Part shown: positions 1 to 5,717 of the stretch, in pieces
Position numbering within the stretch: position 1 is the first letter of the stretch
Layout: each line of letters begins with the position of its first letter
Origin: Candidatus Omnitrophota bacterium
GTDB lineage: Bacteria > Omnitrophota > Koll11 > Aquiviventales > Aquiviventaceae
Direction of reading: 5' to 3'
Assembly: GCA_023247285.1 (NCBI GenBank)
Contig: JAHFGU010000059.1
Span: forward strand, 1,899 to 8,178
Length of the DNA: 6,280 nt
Made by a program: the position numbers and the translations under genes
The notes under the pieces: generated by a model
Database searches by the model: none
Told to the model about the DNA's origin: nothing
The model's input: only the letters and a program-made list of their open reading frames with translations

Positions 1-897
1 GAGATTCCGGCCGTCGTCATCGACGTGCAGCGGGTCGGGCCGTCCACCGGCATGCCCACCAAGACCGAGCAGGGCGACCTGTACCTGGCCTGCTACGGCG
101 GGCACGGCAACTGCCCGCGCATCGTGATGGCGCTCACCAGCGTCGAGGACTGCTTCTACGGGATCATGCGCGCCTTCAACATCGCCGAGCAGTTCCAGAT
201 GCCGGTCGTGGTGCTCTCCGATCAGTACCTGGGGCACCGCAAGGCCACGGTGCCGGTGCCCAACCCCTCCACGGTGCCGGTGGTCGAGCGCCGCAAGCCG
301 ACGGCCGAGGAGCTCGCGGCCGGCTACCTGCGGTACCAGTTCACGCCGGACAGCATCTCGCCGATGTCGATTCCGGGGATGCCCGGCGGCGGCTATGTGG
401 CCGAGGGGCTGGAGCACGACGAGCGCGGCTATCCGGCCGCCTCGAACCACCAGATGCACCTGCGCTCGACGGAGAAGCGCTACGCCAAGTTCCGCGCGGT
501 GGAGGCGATCGCGAACGATCTCGTGCGCGTCTACGGGGATCCGCACCCGGACATCGGGGTGATCGGCTGGGGTTCGAGCGAGGGCGTGATCCGCGAGGCC
601 GTGCAGATGGCGCAGGACAAGGGCTACTCGGTCGGCGCGCTGCACCCCAAGATCCTCTATCCGCAGCCGCTGGCCAAGCTGAAGGCCTTTATGGAGCGCA
701 CGAAGGCGATCATCATCCCGGAGGTCAATTACTCCGGGCAGTTCGCCACCGCGCTGCGCAAGCGCTTCGCCTACGACTTCATCCAGCTCAACAAGTGCGT
801 GGGCCTGCCGTTCACGCCGAAGGAAATCTTCGACAAGATTGAGGAGGTCGCCCAGCATGTCCACGACGGTCGACGAGCGGTCGCCGCAAAGTTATAA
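1..897 (+). CDS. korA: 2-oxoacid:ferredoxin oxidoreductase alpha subunit, C-terminal part (5' end outside window)
   Basis: This is the C-terminal 298 residues of the alpha (pyrimidine-binding) subunit of a thiamine-diphosphate 2-oxoacid:ferredoxin oxidoreductase, a cytoplasmic enzyme that converts a 2-oxoacid, CoA and oxidised ferredoxin to acyl-CoA, CO2 and reduced ferredoxin, or the reverse. The frame is open from base 1, so the true start lies upstream; a GTG at 25 is internal. Seen directly: the family motif GPSTGMPTKTEQGDL at visible residues 13-27, LSDQYLG at 72-78, and a C-terminal domain with GWGSSEG (189-195) and PEVNYSGQ (240-247). These match KorA-type subunits, which in two-subunit enzymes usually carry a fused gamma domain at the N-terminus, not visible here. 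The next gene, overlapping by 41 nt, is the beta subunit. 2-Oxoglutarate is the likeliest substrate by family resemblance, but pyruvate or another oxoacid cannot be excluded from this fragment. Confidence 0.93.
   Translation, partial: EIPAVVIDVQRVGPSTGMPTKTEQGDLYLACYGGHGNCPRIVMALTSVEDCFYGIMRAFNIAEQFQMPVVVLSDQYLGHRKATVPVPNPSTVPVVERRKPTAEELAAGYLRYQFTPDSISPMSIPGMPGGGYVAEGLEHDERGYPAASNHQMHLRSTEKRYAKFRAVEAIANDLVRVYGDPHPDIGVIGWGSSEGVIREAVQMAQDKGYSVGALHPKILYPQPLAKLKAFMERTKAIIIPEVNYSGQFATALRKRFAYDFIQLNKCVGLPFTPKEIFDKIEEVAQHVHDGRRAVAAKL
841..847 (+). promoter_or_regulatory. Shine-Dalgarno site that fixes the korB start
   Basis: GAGGAGG lies inside the 3' end of korA, 9 nt before the ATG at 857. It supports ATG 857 over the in-frame TTG at 839, which lies upstream of this site and would add six residues (LRRSPS as encoded) with no ribosome binding site of its own. 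Confidence 0.8.
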
Positions 898-1711
898 GAC
901 TGACGAGCACCCGATCTGGTGCCCCGGCTGCGGGGACTTCGGGGTGCTGGCCTCGCTCTACAACGCGCTGGCCGGCCTGAACATCGATCCGAAGGACCTC
1001 GTGGTCGTCTCCGGGATCGGCTGCTCCGGGCGCACGCCGGGGTTCATCAAGTCCTACGGGTTCCACTCGGTGCACGGCCGCGTGCTGCCGGTGGCGCTGG
1101 GCGTGAAGCTGGCCAACCCGGCGCTGCACGTGATCGGGGTGGGCGGCGACGGCGACGGGTTCGCGATCGGCGGCGGCCACATCCCCCACGCGGCCCGGCG
1201 CAACCCGGATCTCCTGTACGTCATCATGGACAACGCGACGTACGGATTGACGAAGGGCCAGTACTCGCCCACCTCGCCGGTCGGGTTCCAGGCCGGGTCC
1301 ACGCCGTACGGGAACATCGAGCAGCCGCTCAACCCGATCGCCATGCTCATCGCCTACGGGGCCAGCTTCGTCGGCCAGGGCTACTCCGGCAAGCCGAAGG
1401 AGCTCGCCGAGCTGCTGACCCGCGCCATGGAGCACAAGGGTTTCGCGTTCGTCAACGTGATCAGCCCGTGCATCACGTTCTACAACACCTACAAGGTGAT
1501 CCCGCCTCGGCTGGCCGAGGTGCCGAAAGACCACGACCCCGCGAACCGCGCCGAGGCCTTCAAGCTAGCGCTCGATACCGAGCGCCTGCGGCTGGGCGTC
1601 TTCTACCAGTCGCCGCGCCCTACCTTCGAGGAGGGCGTGGCTGAGGTGATCCGCAAGGCGCAGGCGGCCAGCCCGCCGCGGCTGGACGCCATCTTCGCCG
1701 AGTTCGCATGA
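857..1711 (+). CDS. korB: 2-oxoacid:ferredoxin oxidoreductase beta subunit (TPP-binding)
   Basis: This 284-residue protein is the thiamine-diphosphate-binding beta subunit that pairs with the alpha subunit encoded just upstream; together they form the catalytic unit passing electrons from a 2-oxoacid to ferredoxin. Seen in sequence: WCPGCGDFG at 21-29, GIGCSGR at 53-59, HGRVLPVALG at 73-82, the TPP/Mg motif GDGDGFAIGG (98-107) continuing to the Asn of MDNATYGLTKGQYSPTS (124-140), and SPCITFYNTY (203-212). Length is normal for KorB-type subunits. The start at ATG 857 is chosen because a strong GAGGAGG precedes it and the family begins shortly before the WCPGC motif. It overlaps korA by 41 nt and the next gene by ATGA, indicating translational coupling. 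The exact oxoacid is inferred to be 2-oxoglutarate; the protein class itself is secure. Confidence 0.95.
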   Translation: MSTTVDERSPQSYKTDEHPIWCPGCGDFGVLASLYNALAGLNIDPKDLVVVSGIGCSGRTPGFIKSYGFHSVHGRVLPVALGVKLANPALHVIGVGGDGDGFAIGGGHIPHAARRNPDLLYVIMDNATYGLTKGQYSPTSPVGFQAGSTPYGNIEQPLNPIAMLIAYGASFVGQGYSGKPKELAELLTRAMEHKGFAFVNVISPCITFYNTYKVIPPRLAEVPKDHDPANRAEAFKLALDTERLRLGVFYQSPRPTFEEGVAEVIRKAQAASPPRLDAIFAEFA

Positions 1712-3156
1712 CGGTGCGGGCCATGCCCCGCACGCGCCGCGCCTCCCCGAACCGCGCCAGGCGCGGCCGCGCGGCCTTCCGCACCGAGCAGGATTCCCTC
1801 GGGACCAAGCGCGTGCCGGCCCGCGCCTACTACGGCATTCAAACCTTCAGGGCCGTCGAGAACTATCCCATCAGCGGGCTGCGCATGCCCGACGAGATGG
1901 TGCAGGCCTTCGCGCTTATCAAGAAGGCGGCCGCACAGGCCAACGCGGCCATCGGCGACCTGCCGCGCCGCCAGGCGCAGGCGGTCGCCCGCGCCTGCGA
2001 CGAGATTCTGCGGGGCGCCCTCCGCGACCAGTTCGTCGTCGACGTCTACCAAGCCGGCGCCGGCACCTCCTTCAATATGAACATGAACGAGGTGGTCGCA
2101 AACCGCGCCAACGAGCTGCTCGGCGCGCCGAAGGGCAGCTATCGCTACCTCCGCCCCAACGACCACGTGAACATGGCGCAGTCCACCAACGACACGTTTC
2201 CGACGGCGATCCGGCTGGCTTGCCTGATGGCCATGCCGCCGCTCGAGGCGTCGATGGCGCGGCTCGAAGCCGCCTTCCAGCGCAAGGCGCGGCAGTTCGC
2301 CTCGGTCGTCAAGGCCGGGCGCACGCACCTGCAGGACGCGGTGCCGGTGAGGCTGGGGCGCGAGTTCGGCGCCTACGCGCTGGCCATCCGAAAGGCGCGG
2401 CTGCACGTGCGCGACACCGCCCGCATGCTGCGCGAGCTGAATCTCGGCGGGACCGCGGTGGGCACCGGGATGAATACGCACCCCCGCTACCGGCGGCTGG
2501 CCATCGGCGCGCTGCGCCGGTGGACGCGGCTGCCGCTGCGGCCGGCGGCAGACCTCATGGAGCGCATGCAGAGCCTCGGCGACTTCGCGCGCCTCTCCGG
2601 GGCGCTGCGCGTCTATGCGCTCGAGCTCATCCGCATCGCCAACGACCTGCGCCTGCTGGCCTCAGGCCCGAACACCGGCTTGGGCGAATTGGAGCTGCCG
2701 GCGGTGCAGCCAGGCTCCTCCATCATGCCGGGCAAGGTCAACCCCTCGATTCCTGAGATGGTCGACCAGGTGGGATTCCAGGTGCTCGGCCACGACGCCA
2801 CCGTCGCGCTGGCGGTCCAGGCCGGCCAGCTGGAACTGAACGTCATGATGCCGGTCCTTGCCTACAACCTCCTGCAAGCCATGAAGATCACGGCCGCGGC
2901 CGGCCGGGTGTTCGCCGATCGCTGCGTGGATGGCATCGCGGCGCACGCCGGCCGGTGCGCCGCCTACGCGCACCGCAGCCTGGCGCTCGTCACTGCGCTG
3001 GCTCCGCAGATCGGCTATCTCAACGCGGCGAAGGTGGCGAAGGAATCACTCGCCACAGGCCGGCCAATCCGGGAGTTGGTCGTGGCGCACCGGCTGCTCG
3101 ACCGCGCCGCGGCCGCCAGGCTGCTCGATCCGGTTCGCCTCAGCCGCAGCGTCTAG
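1708..3156 (+). CDS. aspA: Aspartate ammonia-lyase-type enzyme (aspartase/fumarase superfamily)
   Basis: Predicted to interconvert L-aspartate with fumarate plus ammonia in the cytoplasm. The 482-residue protein carries the superfamily regions in order: YYGIQTFRAVENYPISG (41-57), YQAGAGTSFNMNMNEV (114-129), NDHVNMAQSTND (151-162), GRTHLQDAVP (204-213), and the mobile catalytic loop GSSIMPGKVNP (336-346), in which Ser337 corresponds to the general base of characterised aspartases. AGAGTS, LQDAVP and the YYGIQT stretch resemble aspartases (AspA, AnsB) more than class II fumarases, which usually show GSGT, LQDATP and GAQT; fumarase is the main alternative. The start overlaps the korB stop as ATGA. 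The first 24 residues are an arginine-rich tail before the family's usual N-terminus; ATG 1723 is another possible start. No clear terminator follows. Placement behind korAB suggests the operon serves the C4/C5 dicarboxylate part of central metabolism. Confidence 0.83.
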   Translation: MTVRAMPRTRRASPNRARRGRAAFRTEQDSLGTKRVPARAYYGIQTFRAVENYPISGLRMPDEMVQAFALIKKAAAQANAAIGDLPRRQAQAVARACDEILRGALRDQFVVDVYQAGAGTSFNMNMNEVVANRANELLGAPKGSYRYLRPNDHVNMAQSTNDTFPTAIRLACLMAMPPLEASMARLEAAFQRKARQFASVVKAGRTHLQDAVPVRLGREFGAYALAIRKARLHVRDTARMLRELNLGGTAVGTGMNTHPRYRRLAIGALRRWTRLPLRPAADLMERMQSLGDFARLSGALRVYALELIRIANDLRLLASGPNTGLGELELPAVQPGSSIMPGKVNPSIPEMVDQVGFQVLGHDATVALAVQAGQLELNVMMPVLAYNLLQAMKITAAAGRVFADRCVDGIAAHAGRCAAYAHRSLALVTALAPQIGYLNAAKVAKESLATGRPIRELVVAHRLLDRAAAARLLDPVRLSRSV

Positions 3157-3173
3157 AGCCCGCCCGCGGCCGC

Positions 3174-3203
3174 TTGCGCCGCCGTCCTTCCCCGTGCTAC
3201 AAT
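3174..3203 (+). promoter_or_regulatory. Extended -10 sigma-70-type promoter for the leader RNA and tRNA cluster
   Basis: TTGCGC (3174-3179), an 18-bp gap, then TACAAT (3198-3203) preceded by TG at 3195-3196, giving an extended -10 TGCTACAAT. It lies 18 bp past the aspA stop and points toward the tRNA genes. Transcription would start at about 3208-3211, some 195 nt before tRNA-Arg. Seen by eye only. Confidence 0.6.
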
Positions 3204-3207
3204 CGTG

Positions 3208-3315
3208 CTCCCCGCAGCCACTTAAGCGCAACTTTCTGCGCCAGCCAGTATTGTGCGAAGCCGGAAGGCTGAGCACATGTGCGCATAAACTGGCCGCGTT
3301 GTCCGGAAGGGGGAG
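3208..3315 (+). ncRNA. Candidate structured RNA or tRNA-operon leader, unknown family
   Basis: Starting at the predicted transcription start, the sequence can fold into a branched RNA closed by CTCCCC (3208-3213) with GGGGAG (3310-3315). Inside are a GCGCA/TGCGC hairpin (3226-3241) and GCCAGT/ACTGGC (3244-3249 with 3289-3294), which encloses a hairpin at 3252-3277. That inner hairpin has TGTGC/GCACA, a symmetric GA/GA internal loop, AGCC/GGCT and a GGAA (GNRA-class) tetraloop. CCGGAAGG recurs at 3303-3310 and could make a second GGAA loop. There is no open frame with a ribosome binding site here. I do not recognise it as SRP RNA, 6S RNA, tmRNA, RNase P RNA or a T-box. It may be an independent small RNA or simply the 5' leader removed during tRNA processing. 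Confidence 0.35.
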
Positions 3316-3319
3316 ACCA

Positions 3320-3368
3320 GCCCCGCCGAAGACGGGGCGATAGGAGGGGGAAACTTGGTTTCCCCCTC
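3320..3368 (+). other. Two tandem hairpins upstream of the tRNA genes
   Basis: GCCCCG (3320-3325) can pair with CGGGGC (3333-3338). After five bases, GAGGGGGAAAC (3344-3354) pairs perfectly over 11 bp with GTTTCCCCCTC (3358-3368) around a TTG loop. No T-tract follows, so this is not a canonical intrinsic terminator. It could be the 3' boundary of the upstream RNA or a processing signal before tRNA-Arg. Confidence 0.5.
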
Positions 3369-3378
3369 ACTATAGAGC

Positions 3379-3407
3379 ACTCCTCGTTTGACAATAGGTG
3401 CGACGCG
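3379..3407 (+). repeat. Diverged 5'-flank repeat, copy 1 (before tRNA-Arg)
   Basis: These 29 bases align without gaps to 3731-3759, with 22 identities counted by eye. The shared end is ATAGGYGCGACGCG, and it runs into the first three bases of the tRNA in both places. This suggests duplication of a tRNA cassette together with its upstream flank. Confidence 0.6.
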
Positions 3408-3478
3408 CCCGTAGCTCAATCGGATAGAGCGCTTGGCTTCGAACCAAGAGGCAGCAGGTTCGAATCCTGCCGGGCGCG
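3405..3478 (+). tRNA. tRNA-Arg (anticodon TCG)
   Basis: Full cloverleaf of 74 nt: acceptor GCGCCCG (3405-3411) pairs exactly with CGGGCGC (3471-3477); D stem GCTC/GAGC; anticodon stem CTTGG/CCAAG around CTTCGAA with anticodon TCG at 3439-3441; T arm GCAGG-TTCGAAT-CCTGC; discriminator G at 3478. It reads CGA and, by wobble, other CGN arginine codons. CCA is not encoded, so a CCA-adding enzyme is needed. It is the first of four co-directional tRNA genes. Confidence 0.97.
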
Positions 3479-3499
3479 CTCTTCTGCGAGGGCAGGATT
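3463..3499 (+). repeat. Inverted repeat pairing tRNA-Arg T arm with its own trailer
   Basis: AATCCTGCC (3463-3471: T loop end, T-stem 3' strand and first acceptor base) is exactly complementary over 9 bp to GGCAGGATT (3491-3499), just downstream of the tRNA. The intervening loop is 19 nt. Forming it would break the normal T and acceptor stems. Confidence 0.6.
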
Positions 3500-3513
3500 G
3501 ACCACGTGATCAT

Positions 3514-3571
<58 letters not shown>

Positions 3572-3586
<15 letters not shown>

Positions 3587-3609
3587 GCTTTTTCCGATCA
3601 GTGAAGGCT
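3572..3609 (+). repeat. Inverted repeat pairing tRNA-Lys T arm with its own trailer
   Basis: AGCCTTCGC (3572-3580) can pair with GTGAAGGCT (3601-3609): seven exact pairs, one G-U and one more G-C, with a 20-nt loop. A second AAGGCT at 3611-3616 is also complementary to the same T-arm strand. The geometry is the same as at tRNA-Arg and tRNA-Leu. Confidence 0.5.
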
Positions 3610-3619
3610 CAAGGCTGAT

Positions 3620-3701
3620 GGGCGAGTGGCGAAACTGGGAAACGCGCAGGCCTTAGGAGCCTGTCCCGAAAGGGTTGGAGGTTCAAATCCTCTCTCGCCC
3701 A
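3620..3701 (+). tRNA. tRNA-Leu (anticodon TAG)
   Basis: A class II tRNA of 82 nt with a long variable arm: acceptor GGGCGAG (3620-3626) with CTCGCCC (3694-3700); anticodon stem CAGGC/GCCTG around CTTAGGA with anticodon TAG at 3654-3656; variable hairpin CCC-GAAA-GGG; T arm GGAGG-TTCAAAT-CCTCT with a terminal G-U pair; discriminator A at 3701. It reads CTA and related CTN codons. CCA is not encoded. Confidence 0.96.
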
Positions 3702-3724
3702 CTCGACTTGCGAGAGGATTTGAA
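3682..3724 (+). repeat. Inverted repeat pairing tRNA-Leu T arm with its own trailer (strongest of three)
   Basis: TTCAAATCCTCTC (3682-3694, T loop plus T-stem 3' strand) is exactly complementary over 13 bp to GAGAGGATTTGAA (3712-3724), with a 17-nt loop. With a 2-nt bulge the match grows to GCGAGAGGATTTGAA (3710-3724). Seen on the minus strand, the trailer looks like an inverted copy of the tRNA 3' end. Confidence 0.75.
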
Positions 3725-3730
3725 GGGAGC

Positions 3731-3759
3731 GCCCCTAGTTTTGCGATAGGCGCGACGCG
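3731..3759 (+). repeat. Diverged 5'-flank repeat, copy 2 (before tRNA-Gly)
   Basis: Second copy of the block at 3379-3407, 22 of 29 bases identical by eye, again ending within the first three bases of the tRNA. It lies immediately after the tRNA-Leu inverted repeat. Confidence 0.6.
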
Positions 3760-3828
3760 GGTGTAGCTCAGGGGTAGAGCGTCACGTTGCCAACGTGAAT
3801 GTCGTGGGTTCAAATCCCATCACCCGCT
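3757..3828 (+). tRNA. tRNA-Gly (anticodon GCC)
   Basis: A 72-nt cloverleaf: acceptor GCGGGTG (3757-3763) with CACCCGC (3821-3827); D stem GCTC/GAGC; anticodon stem TCACG/CGTGA around TTGCCAA with GCC at 3789-3791; T arm GTGGG-TTCAAAT-CCCAT with a terminal G-U pair; discriminator T at 3828. It reads GGC and GGT. It is the last tRNA of the cluster, lacks the self-complementary trailer of the other three, and runs straight into a T-tract. Confidence 0.97.
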
Positions 3829-3839
3829 TTCTTTTTTTT
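3804..3839 (+). terminator. Possible terminator formed by the tRNA-Gly 3' end and T-tract
   Basis: The tRNA-Gly T-arm hairpin (3804-3820) and acceptor strand are followed by TTTCTTTTTTTT at 3828-3839. This fits termination at the end of the tRNA transcript, though the distance from the T hairpin to the T run is longer than in a classic intrinsic terminator. If it works fully, ptsN needs its own promoter within 3840-3897, where I see no convincing one. Confidence 0.4.
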
Positions 3840-3851
3840 GACACGCATGAG

Positions 3852-3866
3852 CACCGCACGGCGGTG
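3852..3866 (+). other. Small hairpin upstream of ptsN
   Basis: CACCGC (3852-3857) pairs exactly with GCGGTG (3861-3866) around ACG, five bases before the GGAGAGGAG purine run at 3871. It could influence ribosome access to the mini-ORF/ptsN start, but it is short enough to be chance in G+C-rich DNA. Confidence 0.25.
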
Positions 3867-3880
3867 AGCAGGAGAGGAGC

Positions 3881-3901
3881 ATGATGAGGGTCGCGGCATG
3901 A
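3881..3901 (+). CDS. Possible six-codon leader peptide (MMRVAA) overlapping ptsN
   Basis: ATG at 3881 follows the strongest Shine-Dalgarno sequence in this region (GGAGAGGAG, 3871-3879). It reads six codons to a TGA at 3899-3901 that overlaps the ptsN ATG at 3898 as ATGA. Translation of the mini-ORF could deliver ribosomes to ptsN. Alternatively the peptide is not made and GAGGG at 3886-3890 serves the ptsN start directly. Confidence 0.25.
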   Translation: MMRVAA

Positions 3902-4368
3902 ATATCATGGGGTTTCTGGACGAGCGCGCCGTCGCCACGAACATCAAGGCGCAGAATAAAGAGGATGTCATCCGCGAGCTCGTCGGCCTGCTCGTGACCG
4001 CCGGCGCCATCCGGGATCGGGACGTCAGCCGCATCATCCAGATCCTCTTCAAGCGCGAGTCGTTGGGCTCGACCGGGATCGGCCAAGGGGTCGCCATCCC
4101 CCACGGCAAGTGCGACTGCGTCACCCGCCTCGTCGGCGCTTTCGGCGTCTCGCGCACCGGGGTCAACTTCGACGCGCTCGACGGCGAGCCGGTCACCCTC
4201 TTCTTCCTGCTCATCGCGCCGGAAGATTCGGCCGGACCCCACCTGAAGGCCCTGGCGCGCATCTCCCGCCTGCTCAAGGACAAGCATTTTCGGGACAGCC
4301 TGCGGGCCGCGAAAGACGAAAAAGCGCTCATCAAGATCATCCGCGACGAGGACGAGCGCCGGCACTAG
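3898..4368 (+). CDS. ptsN: PTS EIIA-Ntr / fructose-type EIIA domain protein
   Basis: A single-domain 156-residue protein of the EIIA fructose/nitrogen-PTS family, cytoplasmic, which accepts phosphate on a histidine from an HPr-like carrier. Seen: the N-terminal LD-x-AV-x-x-N-IKA-x-NKE-x-VIREL pattern (7-28), the active-site segment GIGQGVAIPHGKC (60-72) with predicted phosphorylated His69, the middle region GVNFDALDGEPVTLFFLLIAP (88-108), and HLKALARISRLLKD (115-128) with the second conserved His115. Length is typical for PtsN. No EIIB/EIIC transporter domains are next to it, so a regulatory role is more likely than sugar uptake; this is inference. ATG 3898 is chosen by fit to the family N-terminus; ATG 3907 is possible but shorter. 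It is followed after 35 nt by yvcK, probably in the same transcript. Confidence 0.87.
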   Translation: MNIMGFLDERAVATNIKAQNKEDVIRELVGLLVTAGAIRDRDVSRIIQILFKRESLGSTGIGQGVAIPHGKCDCVTRLVGAFGVSRTGVNFDALDGEPVTLFFLLIAPEDSAGPHLKALARISRLLKDKHFRDSLRAAKDEKALIKIIRDEDERRH

Positions 4369-4403
4369 GTCCGCCGCGACCGGGTGACTGAGGGACAGGC
4401 TCG

Positions 4404-5717
4404 ATGCGCTTCTTGAAGTGGTTCTATCCGGGCATGCGGGTCAAGCGGTGGCTCTTCCTGGCCGTCGCCGGCGTGCTCCTTTTCGGCATCGGCGCAGCCC
4501 TCCTGCCGGTCGAGGGCGGCATCGTCCTGCGCCTCATCAGCCTGCTCACGCTGCTCGGCGGGCTCTTCTGCCTCGCGTTCGGCTTTGCCCTGATGATCCG
4601 CTCGCTGCTCGAGGTCGTCTTCGGGCAGGGCCGTCCCCAGGAGCTGGTCGAGTTGGTGTTCCAGCGCCGCTACCTGGAGCGGGGGCCGAAGGTCGTGGTG
4701 ATCGGCGGGGGCACCGGGCTCTCAACGCTGCTGAGCGGGCTCAAGAAGTACACGACCAACATCACCGCGATCGTCACGGTGGCGGATGACGGGGGCAGCT
4801 CCGGGCGGCTGCGGCAGGAGTTCGACATGCTGCCCCCGGGGGACATCCGCAACTGCCTGGTGGCGCTCGCCGACGCCGAACCCCTGATGCAGCGGCTCTT
4901 CCAGTACCGGTTCGCGCCGGACTCGGCGCTGCACGGGCACAACTTCGGCAACCTCTTCATCACCGCGATGACCAAGATCACCGGCGATTTCGAGCGCGCG
5001 GTGCAGGCCTCGAGCAAGGTGCTGGCCATCCGGGGCCGGGTGGTGCCGTCAACGAACACGAAGGTGCGGCTGGCGGCCGAGCATGAGGATGGCAGCGTGA
5101 CGCTGGGGGAAAGCAAGATCTCGGAAGCCCCGGCCCCGATCCGGCGCATCTACCTCGAGCCGGCCGACTGCCGGCCGACGGCCGACGCCCTGGCCGCGAT
5201 CCGCGAGGCCAACGCCATCGTTCTGGGCCCGGGCTCGCTCTACACCAGCATCATCCCCAACCTCCTCGTCGATGAGATGGTGGGAGCGATCGTGACCTCC
5301 AAGGCGCTGAAGATCTACGTATGCAACGTCATGACCCAGTCGCGGGAGACGCGCGGCTTCCGGGCCAGCGACCATGTCCGCGCCCTGATCGCGCACACCA
5401 ACCCGGGCATCATCCAGGTGTGCATCGTGAATACCGAGCCGGTGCCGCGCGACTTGCTCGAGCGGTACCGCGAGGAGGCCGCGTTTCCGGTAGAGCCCGA
5501 CATCGATCGGATCCGCGCGCTGGGCTGCCAGGTGGTGAGCGGCAACATCATCAGCGCCGAGAATTACGTGCGCCACGATCCCGAGAAGGTCGCGCACCTC
5601 ATCATCCAGCTCGTGGTTGGCAGCCGCCTGCGGATCTTGCCCCCGCTGCCGCCTGACGCGGCCGTGGCCACGGATGGGCGTCCGCCGGCAGCCCCCACGC
5701 TGCGAGCGCAGGGATGA
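4404..5717 (+). CDS. yvcK: YvcK/CofD-like UDP-sugar-binding regulator with N-terminal membrane anchor
   Basis: A 437-residue member of the YvcK (gluconeogenesis factor, CofD-like) family. In Bacillus and mycobacteria these proteins bind UDP-GlcNAc and are needed for growth on gluconeogenic carbon sources and for normal cell-wall synthesis. The Rossmann-like core begins about residue 96: VVVIGGGTGLSTLL (97-110), VTVADDGGSSGRLR (124-137), PPGDIRN (144-150), GHNFGNLF (178-185), GPGSLYTSIIPNLL (275-288), YVCNVMTQ (305-312). Before it lie two predicted membrane segments (about 16-34 and 40-66) after a basic start, so the protein is probably tethered to the membrane with the core in the cytoplasm; B. 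subtilis YvcK lacks this. The C-terminal tail from about 412 is Pro/Ala-rich. GAGGGA at 4390-4395 lies 8 nt before the ATG. The stop codon lies inside the left direct repeat of the palindromic element that follows. Confidence 0.92.
   Translation: MRFLKWFYPGMRVKRWLFLAVAGVLLFGIGAALLPVEGGIVLRLISLLTLLGGLFCLAFGFALMIRSLLEVVFGQGRPQELVELVFQRRYLERGPKVVVIGGGTGLSTLLSGLKKYTTNITAIVTVADDGGSSGRLRQEFDMLPPGDIRNCLVALADAEPLMQRLFQYRFAPDSALHGHNFGNLFITAMTKITGDFERAVQASSKVLAIRGRVVPSTNTKVRLAAEHEDGSVTLGESKISEAPAPIRRIYLEPADCRPTADALAAIREANAIVLGPGSLYTSIIPNLLVDEMVGAIVTSKALKIYVCNVMTQSRETRGFRASDHVRALIAHTNPGIIQVCIVNTEPVPRDLLERYREEAAFPVEPDIDRIRALGCQVVSGNIISAENYVRHDPEKVAHLIIQLVVGSRLRILPPLPPDAAVATDGRPPAAPTLRAQG

Noticed and set aside
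812..1534. Long minus-strand frame opposite korB
   Set aside because: Shadow of a G+C-rich coding region; the plus strand encodes an unmistakable KorB. The minus frames opposite aspA (1603-2481), ptsN (3810-4340, 3820-4365) and yvcK (4670-5149, 5049-5723) were rejected for the same reason.
3161..3173. Terminator after aspA
   Set aside because: Only a short GCGGCCGC palindrome is present, without a T-tract; no convincing terminator can be called.
3252..3277. SRP (4.5S) RNA domain suggested by the GGAA-capped hairpin
   Set aside because: The tetraloop matches, but the conserved CAGG/AGCA internal-loop sequences of SRP helix 8 are absent; here the loop is GA opposite GA.
3388..3393. TTGACA as a -35 box before tRNA-Arg
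   Set aside because: The matching -10 would fall inside the tRNA (about 3411-3416, GTAGCT), which is not a -10 sequence. The TTGACA at 3838-3843 has no -10 partner either.
3244..3404. T-box leader upstream of tRNA genes
   Set aside because: No GGGTGGNACCGCG-type T-box sequence, and no downstream aminoacyl-tRNA synthetase or amino-acid gene.
3279..3509. Plus-strand open frame through tRNA-Arg (protein containing VAQSDRALGFEPRGSRFESC)
   Set aside because: This is the well-known false protein produced by translating a tRNA gene; the tRNA structure fully explains the sequence.
3682..3724. Integration (att) site of a genomic island at tRNA-Leu
   Set aside because: Island att sites are direct repeats of a tRNA 3' end and come with an integrase; this copy is inverted, immediately adjacent, and no integrase is present.
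3598..3813. Minus-strand open frame (GERGFEPPTLSGQ...) across tRNA-Leu and tRNA-Gly
   Set aside because: An antisense reading of a tRNA-Leu gene, a common database artefact; no ribosome site or family match.
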